Assembly (NCBI GenBank): GCA_938041695.1
Contig: CALISI010000031.1
Location: forward strand, 77,851 to 141,850
Direction: 5' to 3'
From: an uncultured Actinomyces sp.
GTDB taxonomy: Bacteria; Actinomycetota; Actinomycetes; Actinomycetales; Actinomycetaceae
DNA length: 64,000 nt
The position numbers and the translations under genes are program-made. Of the stretch, positions 15,902-24,208 are shown piece by piece (positions within the stretch are counted from its first letter, which is position 1; each line of letters opens with the position of its first letter). The notes beneath the pieces were generated by a model. It had not been told where the DNA came from and ran no database searches. It saw only the letters and a program-made list of their open reading frames with translations.

Positions 15902-16999
15902 TCAGGGAAGGTTGAGCTGCGAACGAATAACGGACACCATGAGGTCCGTTCCCTTGATCTCGGCGGTCTGATCGGCACCCAGGATACGGGTCTGGCCGTC
16001 AGCGTCGAGCAGCTGGGAAGCTCCCATGTTCGGTCCGAGGGGCAGGATCACCCATTCCTTGGTCGGCTCATACAGGGCGTCAGGTGTCTCGCCCTCGATC
16101 TGGGCGGTGATGTTGGCGATGACGACGCGCGCCTGCTGGCGTGCTGCATCAGCGCGCTTAGATTCGCGCACGTCGGTCAGGTCACCCACGGCGTAGACGT
16201 TCGGGTGGTCGACGACCTGCATGGTGGCATCCACGCGAATGGTGCCGTTCGGGTTCATGACGGACTCATAGTCGGAGCCGATCAGGAAGCCCGTGTTAGC
16301 GCGTGCGCCGTAGCACTGGAACCACAGGTCCGCCTCGATGACCTCGCCGTTCTTGGTCTGCACCATGAAGTGGCCCAGGTCGCCGACGTTCTGCGGCGGC
16401 AGGTAGGCAAGTTCAGAGCCGGTGACGACACGCACGCCGAGCGTGGCCAGCTGCTCGCTGATCTCATCACGCAGCGCGTCCGTGTAGCCGGGGGTACCCA
16501 GGATCTGATCCGAGGACTCGACGATGGTGATGTCGAGGCCCGGGAAGGCGTTGGCAAGCTCGCCGGTCAGCTCGATGCCGACAGTGCCGCCACCGACGAT
16601 CATGGCGGAGCGAGCGCGGCTCAGGTTCTCGTGCAGCTGCTCAAGGCGTGCCTTGGCAACGGAGGAACGGTACGAGGAATACTTCGCCGGGAAGGGGTAG
16701 GTGGAACCGGTGGCGAAGACAACGTAGTCGGCCTTGATCGGGTCATGCCCGAAGACGTGGACGGTCGTGCCATCAACGCGCGACACCGTACCACACACGA
16801 CCTCGCCGCGGCTCAGGAGATTCGTGTAGGGCATGAAGATAGCGTGTTCCCAGACGGTATCAACCGCCGCACGCAGCGCGGCCGCGTGGTGGACGAACTG
16901 GTCCTTCTGTTCGATGAGAACAACGTCCGCGAGGGGATCGAGCCCCTTTGCGACCGTGACGCCTCCGTAACCTCCGCCGATGACTGCGACGCGTGCCAT
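15902..16999 (-). CDS. FAD-dependent NAD(P)H oxidoreductase (NDH-2/AIFM2-like)
   Basis: 365 residues, shorter than true NDH-2 (about 400-470). FAD-binding GGGYGGVTVAKGL at residues 8-20, NAD-binding VGGGTVGIELTGELA in the middle and the FAD-contacting motif VYAVGDLTD near 265-273. There is no C-terminal amphipathic membrane helix like that of NDH-2, and no redox Cys pair, so it is closest to the AIFM2/FSP1 group of NAD(P)H:quinone oxidoreductases. The electron acceptor cannot be told from sequence. It is followed closely by the small acidic protein gene. Confidence 0.85.
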   Translation of the reverse strand: MARVAVIGGGYGGVTVAKGLDPLADVVLIEQKDQFVHHAAALRAAVDTVWEHAIFMPYTNLLSRGEVVCGTVSRVDGTTVHVFGHDPIKADYVVFATGSTYPFPAKYSSYRSSVAKARLEQLHENLSRARSAMIVGGGTVGIELTGELANAFPGLDITIVESSDQILGTPGYTDALRDEISEQLATLGVRVVTGSELAYLPPQNVGDLGHFMVQTKNGEVIEADLWFQCYGARANTGFLIGSDYESVMNPNGTIRVDATMQVVDHPNVYAVGDLTDVRESKRADAARQQARVVIANITAQIEGETPDALYEPTKEWVILPLGPNMGASQLLDADGQTRILGADQTAEIKGTDLMVSVIRSQLNLP

Positions 17000-17070
17000 G
17001 TCTTTCCTCCTTATGAGTGGACCGCGTCTATTGTGTCACCTGACGGGCACGAATGCGCGTGGTAGGGACT

Positions 17071-17586
17071 TTAGTCCGTGTTGAGCGTGTCCTCCGAGTC
17101 GTCGATCCCGAGTCCACGTGCGACATTCGGCGGGAAGAAGTTGGGGCCCTTGAGGACTTTCCCGTCCTCACGGAGCTTGACAGATCCGTCGGGCATCAGC
17201 TTCGACAGGTTCGAGGCCTGCACCTCGGCCAGCACCGAATCCAGATCCATTCCTGATTCAATCGCCATACCGAAAACAACGTAGACGAGGTCCGCGAGGG
17301 CGTCCGCAGCCTCGATAACATCGCGCTGCCCGTCATCGGCACCAGCGGCCTCGGCGGTTGCCTCCTCGATAATGGCGCGGGCACGCTTGCCGTACACGGC
17401 TCCAACGAGCTCAGCGAATTCTTCGGCAATGAGGCTCATGCGCAGGTCAAGGCGATCGTAGGACAGTGTCGGATCGTCGAAGGAACGAATCGGCACAGAG
17501 TAGGTGCGGTGGAACTCCATCACGAGATCCATCGGGCTGGGCGCTCCCCCAGTCGTGTTCGAGGCGGTGACGCTCTGCTCGCTCAT
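17071..17586 (-). CDS. MazG-like all-alpha NTP pyrophosphohydrolase
   Basis: 171 residues from the ATG at 17586, which overlaps the stop codon of the FrnE-like gene (ATGA). The metal-binding core of all-alpha NTP-PPases is visible: LIAEEFAELVGAVYG (about residues 53-67) and IEAADALADLVYVVFG (about 88-103), with the helical pattern of the DR2231 type. Such enzymes cleave dUTP or damaged nucleotides to the monophosphate. The C-terminal PDGSVKLREDGKVLKGPNFF resembles phosphoribosyl-ATP diphosphatase-like actinobacterial proteins. Substrate is unknown. Confidence 0.82.
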   Translation of the reverse strand: MSEQSVTASNTTGGAPSPMDLVMEFHRTYSVPIRSFDDPTLSYDRLDLRMSLIAEEFAELVGAVYGKRARAIIEEATAEAAGADDGQRDVIEAADALADLVYVVFGMAIESGMDLDSVLAEVQASNLSKLMPDGSVKLREDGKVLKGPNFFPPNVARGLGIDDSEDTLNTD

Positions 17587-18266
17587 GCGTGATCCTTTCG
17601 AGACTGTTCCCAGGCGGTGGCCAGGATATTTGTAAATGCGGTCGTGGTCTGATGTCCATCGACGAGGAACTGGGCATCGAAGACGTAGGTAGGGACGGTG
17701 GCGACACCCATGTGCATCGCCATTTGGAAGTCCGAATAGACACGAGAGGCCCACTCTTCGTCTTCAACAGCGAGGGCTGCAAGGTCTGCGGGCATGCCGA
17801 CGTCCTGGGCACATCCGATAAGGACCTCCGGGTGAGAGATGTCGAGACCCATTTCGAAGTGTGCGCGCATGATTGCCTCAGCAACCTTGAGCTGTAGCGA
17901 GGCAGATCCCGCCACCGTATCCTCGTCAATATCCGCGTCGTGGGCGGCCGCAATGACGCGGTGCGCACGAGATGTCGGCGCGATGATCAGGTTGTCGAAG
18001 TCAAAACGAACGCCCTCGCGTGCACCAAGTGCGCGTATGCGTTCGTCGGACTCTCGCACCTCTTCGAGTGTTGCGGCACCTGATTCAACAAGGGCCACGA
18101 CACGCGGCTTGTCGACGGGGGCGTCGAGTTCGGGATCAAGCAGAAAAGCGTGCAGGTAGACCTCAACCTCGTCGTGGTGCTCGAATTGCTCGAGAGCCGC
18201 GCGAAGGTGTCGCAGCCCCAGGTAGCTCCAGGGATCGCAGGTGTCGAGCCACATATCAATACGCAC
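17583..18266 (-). CDS. FrnE/DsbA-family thioredoxin-fold protein with a single active-site Cys
   Basis: 227 residues with the FrnE layout: thioredoxin strand and active site at residues 8-18, helical insertion (about 60-175) and the cis-proline loop ATVPTYVFDAQFLVDG near 190-205. FrnE proteins normally carry CPWC; here the segment reads DTCDPWSYLG, with Cys10 followed by Asp-Pro-Trp-Ser, so the resolving Cys is missing. It lacks a signal peptide and is cytosolic. Isomerase, reductase or glutathione-S-transferase-kappa-like chemistry are all possible. It is coupled to the MazG-like gene. Confidence 0.85.
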   Translation of the reverse strand: MRIDMWLDTCDPWSYLGLRHLRAALEQFEHHDEVEVYLHAFLLDPELDAPVDKPRVVALVESGAATLEEVRESDERIRALGAREGVRFDFDNLIIAPTSRAHRVIAAAHDADIDEDTVAGSASLQLKVAEAIMRAHFEMGLDISHPEVLIGCAQDVGMPADLAALAVEDEEWASRVYSDFQMAMHMGVATVPTYVFDAQFLVDGHQTTTAFTNILATAWEQSRKDHA

Positions 18267-18294
18267 GGCGCCTCCTCGTCGGTGATATGGAAAA

Positions 18295-18318
18295 CCCCGG
18301 AGCCTTTCGGCCCCGGGG
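18295..18318 (-). terminator. Terminator downstream of tRNA-Leu
   Basis: CCCCGGAGCC (18295-18304) pairs with GGCCCCGGGG (18309-18318) around TTTC with one mismatch. On the minus strand the stem is followed by TTTTCC, a proper intrinsic terminator. Confidence 0.8.
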
Positions 18319-18325
18319 CATCTCG

Positions 18326-18412
18326 TGCGCGGAGGGGGACTTGAACCCCCACCCTCGTAAAATGAGGACTAGCACCTCAAGCTAGCGCGTCTGCCTATTC
18401 CGCCACCCGCGC
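18326..18412 (-). tRNA. tRNA-Leu (anticodon GAG)
   Basis: 87 bases, class II with a long variable arm. The acceptor stem GCGCGGG pairs with TCCGCGC (one G-T pair) before discriminator A; the anticodon stem-loop is GCTAGC-TTGAGGT-GCTAGT, with anticodon GAG reading CUC and CUU; the T arm is GGGGG-TTCAAGT-CCCCC. No CCA is encoded. Confidence 0.97.
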
Positions 18413-18490
18413 AGGTGAGCGATGCGAACCGTTGCGATCCGCAAGCGAGTAGAAGCTTAACACGATGTGGTCGACATGCGCCAATCGAAA

Positions 18491-18979
18491 CTAGGATTCT
18501 ATTTCGTCGCCCCGCAGACGCGAGTCGAGAGTCGCGAAAACCTTTGCAATTGCGTCGATATCGTCGTCCGTCATGCCATCGAGAAGATACTCGCTGACGG
18601 TCTGCTGATGCAGTTCTGTGGCAGCAAGCACAGTTTCAATGCCCTGTGTTGTCAGGCACGCGTCGTATCCCCGCCGATCTGTCTGCGACGGAACACGCTC
18701 CACCCAACCGTCACGCGACAGGTTCGACACGAGGTAGGTGACACGCGAGGGAGAATAGACGACCCGCTCAGCGAGTTCCCCCATGCGCAGGCGGTGGCCG
18801 GGGGCCTCCCATAGCGCCAGGAGAATGTTGTAGTCCGGCATGGAGACGCCGTAGGTGCGCTTGAGACGCGTCTCGAGAATGCCTTGCAGGCGCCCGGACG
18901 CCTCGAAGAAGACTCGCCACGCGGCGGCGCGCGCACTATTCGCCTGAACGATCGGCGTGAGTCGTGCTCGTGACTCCAT
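18491..18979 (-). CDS. MarR-family transcriptional regulator
   Basis: 162 residues from the ATG at 18979, preceded by GAGGAGGGA. The winged-helix core is clear: YNILLALWEAPGHRLRMGELAERV (about 50-73), recognition helix YSPSRVTYLVSNLSRDGWV and wing RVPSQTDRRGYDACLT. MarR dimers usually repress a neighbouring or divergent gene and release DNA on binding phenolic or oxidant ligands. It diverges from the HAD phosphatase gene; whether that is its target is not known. Confidence 0.92.
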   Translation of the reverse strand: MESRARLTPIVQANSARAAAWRVFFEASGRLQGILETRLKRTYGVSMPDYNILLALWEAPGHRLRMGELAERVVYSPSRVTYLVSNLSRDGWVERVPSQTDRRGYDACLTTQGIETVLAATELHQQTVSEYLLDGMTDDDIDAIAKVFATLDSRLRGDEIES

Positions 18980-19017
18980 GTCTCCCTCCTCGTGGTCGTG
19001 TCGGATGCTTCTTTCGG

Positions 19018-19023
19018 GATAAT
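19018..19023 (+). promoter_or_regulatory. -10 box of the HAD phosphatase gene
   Basis: GATAAT at 19018-19023 lies 8 bases before a GTG at 19032 and 44 before the GTG at 19068. It is the best sigma-70 -10 match between the divergent MarR and HAD genes. No good -35 was found. Confidence 0.4.
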
Positions 19024-19067
19024 AGGGCATAGTGACTAAGAAAGCACCAACAACGCGAGGGAATCAC

Positions 19068-19748
19068 GTGTCTTTATCCATTTCTGTTGTCCTTTTTGAC
19101 GTCGATGGAACGCTCGTTGATTCCGCTCCGGCCGTCATGAGCGCATTCCGTGACGCACTGTCAGACTACGATTTGCCGATTCCTGACGACCAGCGCCTAC
19201 GTACGTATGTCGGCCCTCCGCTGTGGTATTCCTTCGGCGATCTTGGATACGAGGGTGAGCTTCTGGCCGCTCTCGTGACCCGCTACCGCACTCGATACCA
19301 AGCTCACTATCTCGATCCTGAGCCTTTTCCTGGGGTTATCGATCTGCTTCACGACCTCCACGACGCCGGTATCCCCTTGGCCACCGCGACGTCGAAGCAG
19401 ACGCCGATGGCTTTGGCGCAGATGGAGCACCTGGGACTGACCAGCGTCTTCGACGTGGTCGCGGGAGCCACTCCCGATCCGTCTTCGAATAAGGCGAGGG
19501 TCATTCGTGAGGCCCTGACGCGTCTGGAGGCCGCGGGAGCTGATATCTCCCACCCCGTCATCGTGGGAGACTCCATCTGGGATGTCCGTGGCGCCCAGGA
19601 GGCTGGCATCCCAGTGGTCGGAGTCGGCTGGGGATATGCGACAGAGGATGGCCTCGATGATGCGAACGCCGTGTGCGAGACGGTCGAAGACCTGCGCGCG
19701 TTTATCCTCGATGGGGTGGCCAGGACAGTGTCCCGGGCCGGACACTAA
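19068..19748 (+). CDS. HAD-superfamily hydrolase (phosphoglycolate-phosphatase-like)
   Basis: 226 residues from the GTG at 19068, preceded by GAGGGA six to seven bases upstream; a GTG at 19032 would add 12 residues and could be leaderless. HAD motifs: I FDVDGTLVDS (about 7-16), II ATATSKQ, III Lys in SNKARVI, IV VIVGDSIWDVRGAQEAG. The alpha-helical cap after motif I and GDSxxDVxxA place it with phosphoglycolate/pyrophosphate phosphatases (Gph/PpaX). The stop codon overlaps the dnaE2 stop on the opposite strand. Confidence 0.9.
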   Translation: MSLSISVVLFDVDGTLVDSAPAVMSAFRDALSDYDLPIPDDQRLRTYVGPPLWYSFGDLGYEGELLAALVTRYRTRYQAHYLDPEPFPGVIDLLHDLHDAGIPLATATSKQTPMALAQMEHLGLTSVFDVVAGATPDPSSNKARVIREALTRLEAAGADISHPVIVGDSIWDVRGAQEAGIPVVGVGWGYATEDGLDDANAVCETVEDLRAFILDGVARTVSRAGH

Positions 19749-22700
19749 CGAAAGTCTCGGGACTTTACCTCGATAGGGAGCTCGACCGGTGTGATCCTGA
19801 AGGCTTGTACGCTGATCGCGCCGTCTCCCCACTCGAGCGTCCCACGTACGAGCAGTGCACTCGACTCGAGGCACACGCGCCGGAACTTTTTCCACGCACA
19901 CACCGACACGGAGACGTTGACGAGGCCGGTCTCGTCTTCGAGGGAGAGGAACGTGATTCCTCCGCCCGTGTGAGGGCGTTGCCGGTGGGTGATGACTCCC
20001 GCAACATCGACGATACGTCCGGCCAAGTGCTGCCCGAGATCGCCCATCCGCAGGACCCCTTCAGGCAACGCGGAACGCATGTACGCGAAAGGGTGCGTCC
20101 CGGGCGTGAGGCCCGTCGAGGCGACATCTGATCGCATGCGTTCCACTTCCGAGAGGGAGGGGAGCGTGGGGACGATGGAGCCCACTTCGGTGCCGGGAAG
20201 AAACGGCTGCCACTGGCCGGCGTGTGCGCAAGGCTGTGCGAGCGCCCCAGCTGCCCACGCCCCTTCGCGCCTGCCTACTCCCAGGCACTCAAAGGCTCCC
20301 GCCATCGCAAGTTTTTCCATGTCGGAGGCGCTCACGTGCGCACGCTGGGCCACATCCGCCTGGCTGGTGAATGCTCCCTCGCTCCTCGCTTCAACGATGC
20401 GTGCGGCAGCCGCGCCCAGGCCTCGCACCTGAGAGAGCCCGATGCGTACCGCGAGGGAGCTATCGACATCGAGGGGGACGAGGCCTCGAGCGGGAAGGCG
20501 CTCTGATCGTCCCGCATGGTAGTCCTGCCCTGCTTGCTTCCCCACGCGCTGCACGCTGGCGTCAACGAGTGAATCATTCACCGATGGGCCAACGACGCGT
20601 ACGCCGTGCCTGCGGGCGTCCTGCACAAGAGTCGCAGGGGAATAGAAACCCATCGGCTGCGACGCCAGAATCGCGGCGTAAAAGTGCTCCGGCGCGTGCA
20701 CCTTCAGCCAGGATGAGGCGTACACAATGTGCGCGAACGAAAAGGAGTGAGACTCCGGGAACCCAAAGTCCGCGAAACCCTTGAGCTGCTCGAAGATGCG
20801 CTCGCGCGTGGGGGCGTCAATCCCCCGTTCCTCCATACCGGCCATCAGGTCTCCTCTGAGGGCTTCCATGCGCTCCGGACTACGCTTGGCTCCCATTGCG
20901 CGGCGAAGTTGATCGGCCCGTCCGCCCGAAAAACCTGCTGCATCCGTCGCGATGCGCATGAGCTGCTCCTGGAAGAGCGGCACGCCGAGCGTCTGACGCA
21001 GAGCCGGTTCGAGGAGTGGGTGCAGGTAGGTGACCTCCTCGCGTCCCGCTCGACGCCGCAGGTAGGGGTTGACCGAGCGCCCCTGGATCGGACCGGGGCG
21101 TATGAGAGCCACCTCCACGACGATGTCGTAGAAGCACCGCGGTTTGAGACGGGGAAGCGTGTTCATCTGCGCGCGCGACTCCACCTGAAAGACTCCAACC
21201 GTGTCGGCTGCGCACAACAAGTCGTAGACCCGCGGATCCTCCTCCGGAAGGGTGTGCAGCCCCAGTGGCTTGTCTCCCCTCCCGTGCACCGCTCGCGACG
21301 CCCAGCCGCGCAGATGCTGATGTGCGGGATTTCCCGGATGCACGTCGCCGCCCTGGAGCTCGGCGAAAGCGACGCGCAACGCCGTGAGCATGCCGAGCGA
21401 GAGCAGGTCGAACTTGACGAGGCCCGCATCCGCACAGTCCTCTTTATCCCACTGGAGGACAGTACGCCCCGGCATTGCGGCCCACCCCACCGGGCAGATG
21501 CGTGAGACCGGTTGATCGGTGAGCACCATTCCTCCCGAGTGGATCCCCATGTGCCGGGGCAGACGCGCAAGCGCAGCGGCAGCGTCACCAACAAGGGCTG
21601 GCGGCTCTCCCCTGCCCTGGGACCAGGCCGTAGCCGTGCCGATGGGGTATCCAAGGGCGCGGGCGACGTCGCGGATCGCCAAGCGCGGGCGATACGTGAT
21701 GACGTTGGCGACCTGGGCTGCGCGATCCCTTCCAAACGTGTCGTAGACGTATTGGATGACCTCTTCGCGGCGGCACGCCTCGATGTCGACGTCGATATCG
21801 GGAGGCCCCGAACGGGCGTCCGACAAAAACCGCTCGAAGAGCAGGTTGTGGCGCACTGCGTCCACTGCCGTGATTCCGAGGCAGTAGCACACCGCTGAAT
21901 TGGCGGCGCTCCCTCGTCCCTGGCACAGGATGCCGTTGCGGCCGCAAAAGTCGACGATCTCTTTGACGATCAGAAAGTAACCGGCAAAGCCGAGTAGTTC
22001 GATAATGCCCAGTTCGTGATCGATTGTTTCCCATGCCCGGGGGTGTTGCGCGCGCGTCCCATAGCGCTCGCGGGCACCCTCGTACGCGCAGTGTGCGAGC
22101 CAGCTGTCCGGCGTATGCCCGTCGGGAACTCGGGTTCGAGGCAATCGCGGAGCGACGAGACGCAGGTCGAAAGCGCAGGAGGCTGCGACGTCGCAGGCGT
22201 TATCAAGGGCTTGCGGGTGAGCGCCGTGCAGTTGGGCCATCTCGGAGGGCGAGCGCAGGAAGGAACGGTGAGCGCCCAGGTGTGCTTGCGCCTCGTCGAG
22301 GGAGACTCCCAGTCGGGTGGCCGCAAGGATGTCGCCGAGCGCTTGCTTCGAAGGGGTGGACATGCGCGCGCCGGTCGTGGCGACGAGCCGCGTTCCACTT
22401 GCATGCGCGAGGCCCGCAAGCGTGTCTCCGACCTCGTCTTCATCCCCTCGCGTAGCCTGCCATTCAACGAGAATCTGGTCGCGCCCAAACGTGTCCGCGA
22501 GTTCATCCAGGACGCGGCGCGCGTGGGTCACGCCACCGGCGCGCAGTGCACGCATGAGCGGACCGCGCCTGCCTCCCGTCAGGACGAGGAGGTCCCCGCT
22601 GGCATCACGCAGATCAACGAGGCTGTGGCGAGGATTTCGCTCCCCCGGCGCGGATAGCGCCCGCTCACTCATGGCCCCCACCAGGTTGGCGTAGCCGGTG

Positions 22701-23029
22701 AGGCTCGCCGCCAGAACGGGCAGGCGTATTCCCGGATCGTCAGAGCCTGGAGCAAGCCCCCACCCCGGAGCGCGCGTACCCGGAACGATTCCCCTGAGTG
22801 CGTCTGGTGTGAGCGTCAGCTCGGCTCCGTACACGATCGGCAGGCCGGAGTCTCGAGCGGCCATGGTCGTCTGAACCGTCGAATACATGCCATCGACGTC
22901 GAGAATTGCCAGGGCATCAAGACCCAGACGCGCAGCTTCAGCCACCATCTGCGCGGGCTCATCGGTCCCGTCCAGGAAGGTGAAAGCGCTGTGCGCGTGC
23001 AGTTCTGCGTAGCGTTGCTCCGTGGTCAC
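19745..23029 (-). CDS. dnaE2: Error-prone DNA polymerase DnaE2
   Basis: 1094 residues from the GTG at 23029, which gives the family opening TTEQRYAELHAHSAFTFLDG (PHP domain). The polymerase-III alpha core has GRGSAANSAVCYCLGI and PDIDVDIEACRREEVIQYVY with its catalytic aspartates, KFDLLSLGMLT, and a C-terminal OB fold (GVITHRQRPHTGGGITFLSLEDETG). Length and this OB ending match DnaE2 rather than replicative DnaE1. DnaE2 does the lesion bypass in the ImuA-ImuB-DnaE2 mutasome. A perfect LexA box lies 13 bases upstream of the start. The imuA-imuB genes are 4 kb away, behind a dehydrogenase and a helicase. Confidence 0.95.
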   Translation of the reverse strand: MTTEQRYAELHAHSAFTFLDGTDEPAQMVAEAARLGLDALAILDVDGMYSTVQTTMAARDSGLPIVYGAELTLTPDALRGIVPGTRAPGWGLAPGSDDPGIRLPVLAASLTGYANLVGAMSERALSAPGERNPRHSLVDLRDASGDLLVLTGGRRGPLMRALRAGGVTHARRVLDELADTFGRDQILVEWQATRGDEDEVGDTLAGLAHASGTRLVATTGARMSTPSKQALGDILAATRLGVSLDEAQAHLGAHRSFLRSPSEMAQLHGAHPQALDNACDVAASCAFDLRLVAPRLPRTRVPDGHTPDSWLAHCAYEGARERYGTRAQHPRAWETIDHELGIIELLGFAGYFLIVKEIVDFCGRNGILCQGRGSAANSAVCYCLGITAVDAVRHNLLFERFLSDARSGPPDIDVDIEACRREEVIQYVYDTFGRDRAAQVANVITYRPRLAIRDVARALGYPIGTATAWSQGRGEPPALVGDAAAALARLPRHMGIHSGGMVLTDQPVSRICPVGWAAMPGRTVLQWDKEDCADAGLVKFDLLSLGMLTALRVAFAELQGGDVHPGNPAHQHLRGWASRAVHGRGDKPLGLHTLPEEDPRVYDLLCAADTVGVFQVESRAQMNTLPRLKPRCFYDIVVEVALIRPGPIQGRSVNPYLRRRAGREEVTYLHPLLEPALRQTLGVPLFQEQLMRIATDAAGFSGGRADQLRRAMGAKRSPERMEALRGDLMAGMEERGIDAPTRERIFEQLKGFADFGFPESHSFSFAHIVYASSWLKVHAPEHFYAAILASQPMGFYSPATLVQDARRHGVRVVGPSVNDSLVDASVQRVGKQAGQDYHAGRSERLPARGLVPLDVDSSLAVRIGLSQVRGLGAAAARIVEARSEGAFTSQADVAQRAHVSASDMEKLAMAGAFECLGVGRREGAWAAGALAQPCAHAGQWQPFLPGTEVGSIVPTLPSLSEVERMRSDVASTGLTPGTHPFAYMRSALPEGVLRMGDLGQHLAGRIVDVAGVITHRQRPHTGGGITFLSLEDETGLVNVSVSVCAWKKFRRVCLESSALLVRGTLEWGDGAISVQAFRITPVELPIEVKSRDFR

Positions 23030-23041
23030 CCACCCATTATA

Positions 23042-23057
23042 TCGAACAGGTGTTCGA
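23042..23057. promoter_or_regulatory. LexA (SOS) box upstream of dnaE2
   Basis: TCGAACAGGTGTTCGA is a perfect match to the actinobacterial SOS consensus TCGAAC-N4-GTTCGA. It starts 13 bases upstream of the dnaE2 GTG, so LexA would block that promoter. Confidence 0.92.
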
Positions 23058-23143
23058 CTATGTGGGGGGCTCCCCGCATGCACGCATGCGCATGCGTATC
23101 GAAGAGAGGCCACGCTTGTGGTCACAAACCGTATGCTGGGACC

Positions 23144-24208
23144 ATGGAATCCATGCTCGCAGCGTCGCTTCGCTCCGCAGGCACACTCACTCTCGAGAAA
23201 CGTCCTATCCCTGCGCTCGGTCCCCAAGACGCTCTTCTCGCCGTGGAAGCAACGACCCTGTGCGGCACCGACCTGCGCATTGCAACGGGACAAAAGACGA
23301 ACGGCGTGACCCCGGGCGTCGTTCTCGGGCATGAAATCGCCGCGCGCGTATGGCGCATCGGAGACGAACTGACCGCAGGGGTTGACGTTCCCGCTCCGGG
23401 CACGCAAGTCGGCCTCGCACCGGAGATCGCGTGCGGACACTGCGACGCGTGTGTCAGTGGCCGGTCCAACGTGTGTGCGCGCATGCGTCTCTTCGGAACG
23501 GGCGTGGACGGAGGGCTCGCAGACTTCATCCTTGTTCCCCAGGAGGCCCTTGGGTGCATTACTCCCGTCGCTCGCGAGATCACCCCGCCCCTCCTGGCGC
23601 TGGCGGAGCCGCTCTCATGCTGCCTGCGCGCCACCAGGCGTCTGCCAATCGGCCCCGACTCCCGCGTTCTCGTGCTGGGAACCGGTCCGATCGGCCTCAT
23701 CCACTGCGCGCTCGCGGCCTTCGCCGGAGCCCGCGTCATGGCGTGCGGCCGAGCGGCGCGCCTCGAACCGGCCCGTACGATGGGTGCCGAAACCACGACG
23801 ACATCTCAAGGCGACGACCTCGCGGCCAACGTCCAGGAATGGACCAACGGCGTGGGAGCAGACGTCGTGATCATCGCCGTCGGCGACCCCGGCCTCGTCC
23901 CCGTTGCCATCCAGTGCGCTCGCATCGGCGGACATATTTCATTCTTCGCCGGCTTCCCCGCCGGGGCCATGGCACAGGTCGATCCGAACCTCGTGCACTA
24001 TCGCGAACTGACTCTCAGCGGCAGCGCCAACGCGACCCTTGACGACTACGCGAGTGCCGTCGAGATGCTCTCCACCGGGAGCATCGACCTCTCACAGCTC
24101 CTTACGCACGAGTTTGCACTGTCCGACGTGAGTTCGGCCCTCGACGCAGTGCGCACGCGCGCCGGGCTGAAGATCGCCGTGCGCCCGAACGGCATGGTCG
24201 GCCGTTAA
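23144..24208 (+). CDS. Zinc-dependent medium-chain alcohol/polyol dehydrogenase
   Basis: 354 residues from the ATG at 23144. Catalytic zinc site LCGTDLRI (Cys about 39) and GHE in VVLGHEIAARV; the structural zinc loop CGHCDACVSGRSNVC has all four cysteines; the NAD(P) fold has VLGTGPIGLIHCALA. This is the pattern of threonine, sorbitol and related polyol dehydrogenases; the substrate is not clear. A second ATG lies three codons downstream. The 3' end overlaps the end of the SNF2 helicase gene on the other strand by 4 bases. No partner gene suggests a pathway. Confidence 0.88.
   Translation: MESMLAASLRSAGTLTLEKRPIPALGPQDALLAVEATTLCGTDLRIATGQKTNGVTPGVVLGHEIAARVWRIGDELTAGVDVPAPGTQVGLAPEIACGHCDACVSGRSNVCARMRLFGTGVDGGLADFILVPQEALGCITPVAREITPPLLALAEPLSCCLRATRRLPIGPDSRVLVLGTGPIGLIHCALAAFAGARVMACGRAARLEPARTMGAETTTTSQGDDLAANVQEWTNGVGADVVIIAVGDPGLVPVAIQCARIGGHISFFAGFPAGAMAQVDPNLVHYRELTLSGSANATLDDYASAVEMLSTGSIDLSQLLTHEFALSDVSSALDAVRTRAGLKIAVRPNGMVGR

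Noticed and set aside
15359..17065. Long plus-strand frame of about 570 codons
   Set aside because: It is antisense to the FAD oxidoreductase and the small acidic gene and has no recognisable domain.
19745..23440. dnaE2 start at the most upstream frame position (23440)
   Set aside because: That would read through the LexA box and 137 unconserved residues; the GTG at 23029 gives the PHP domain opening just downstream of the box.
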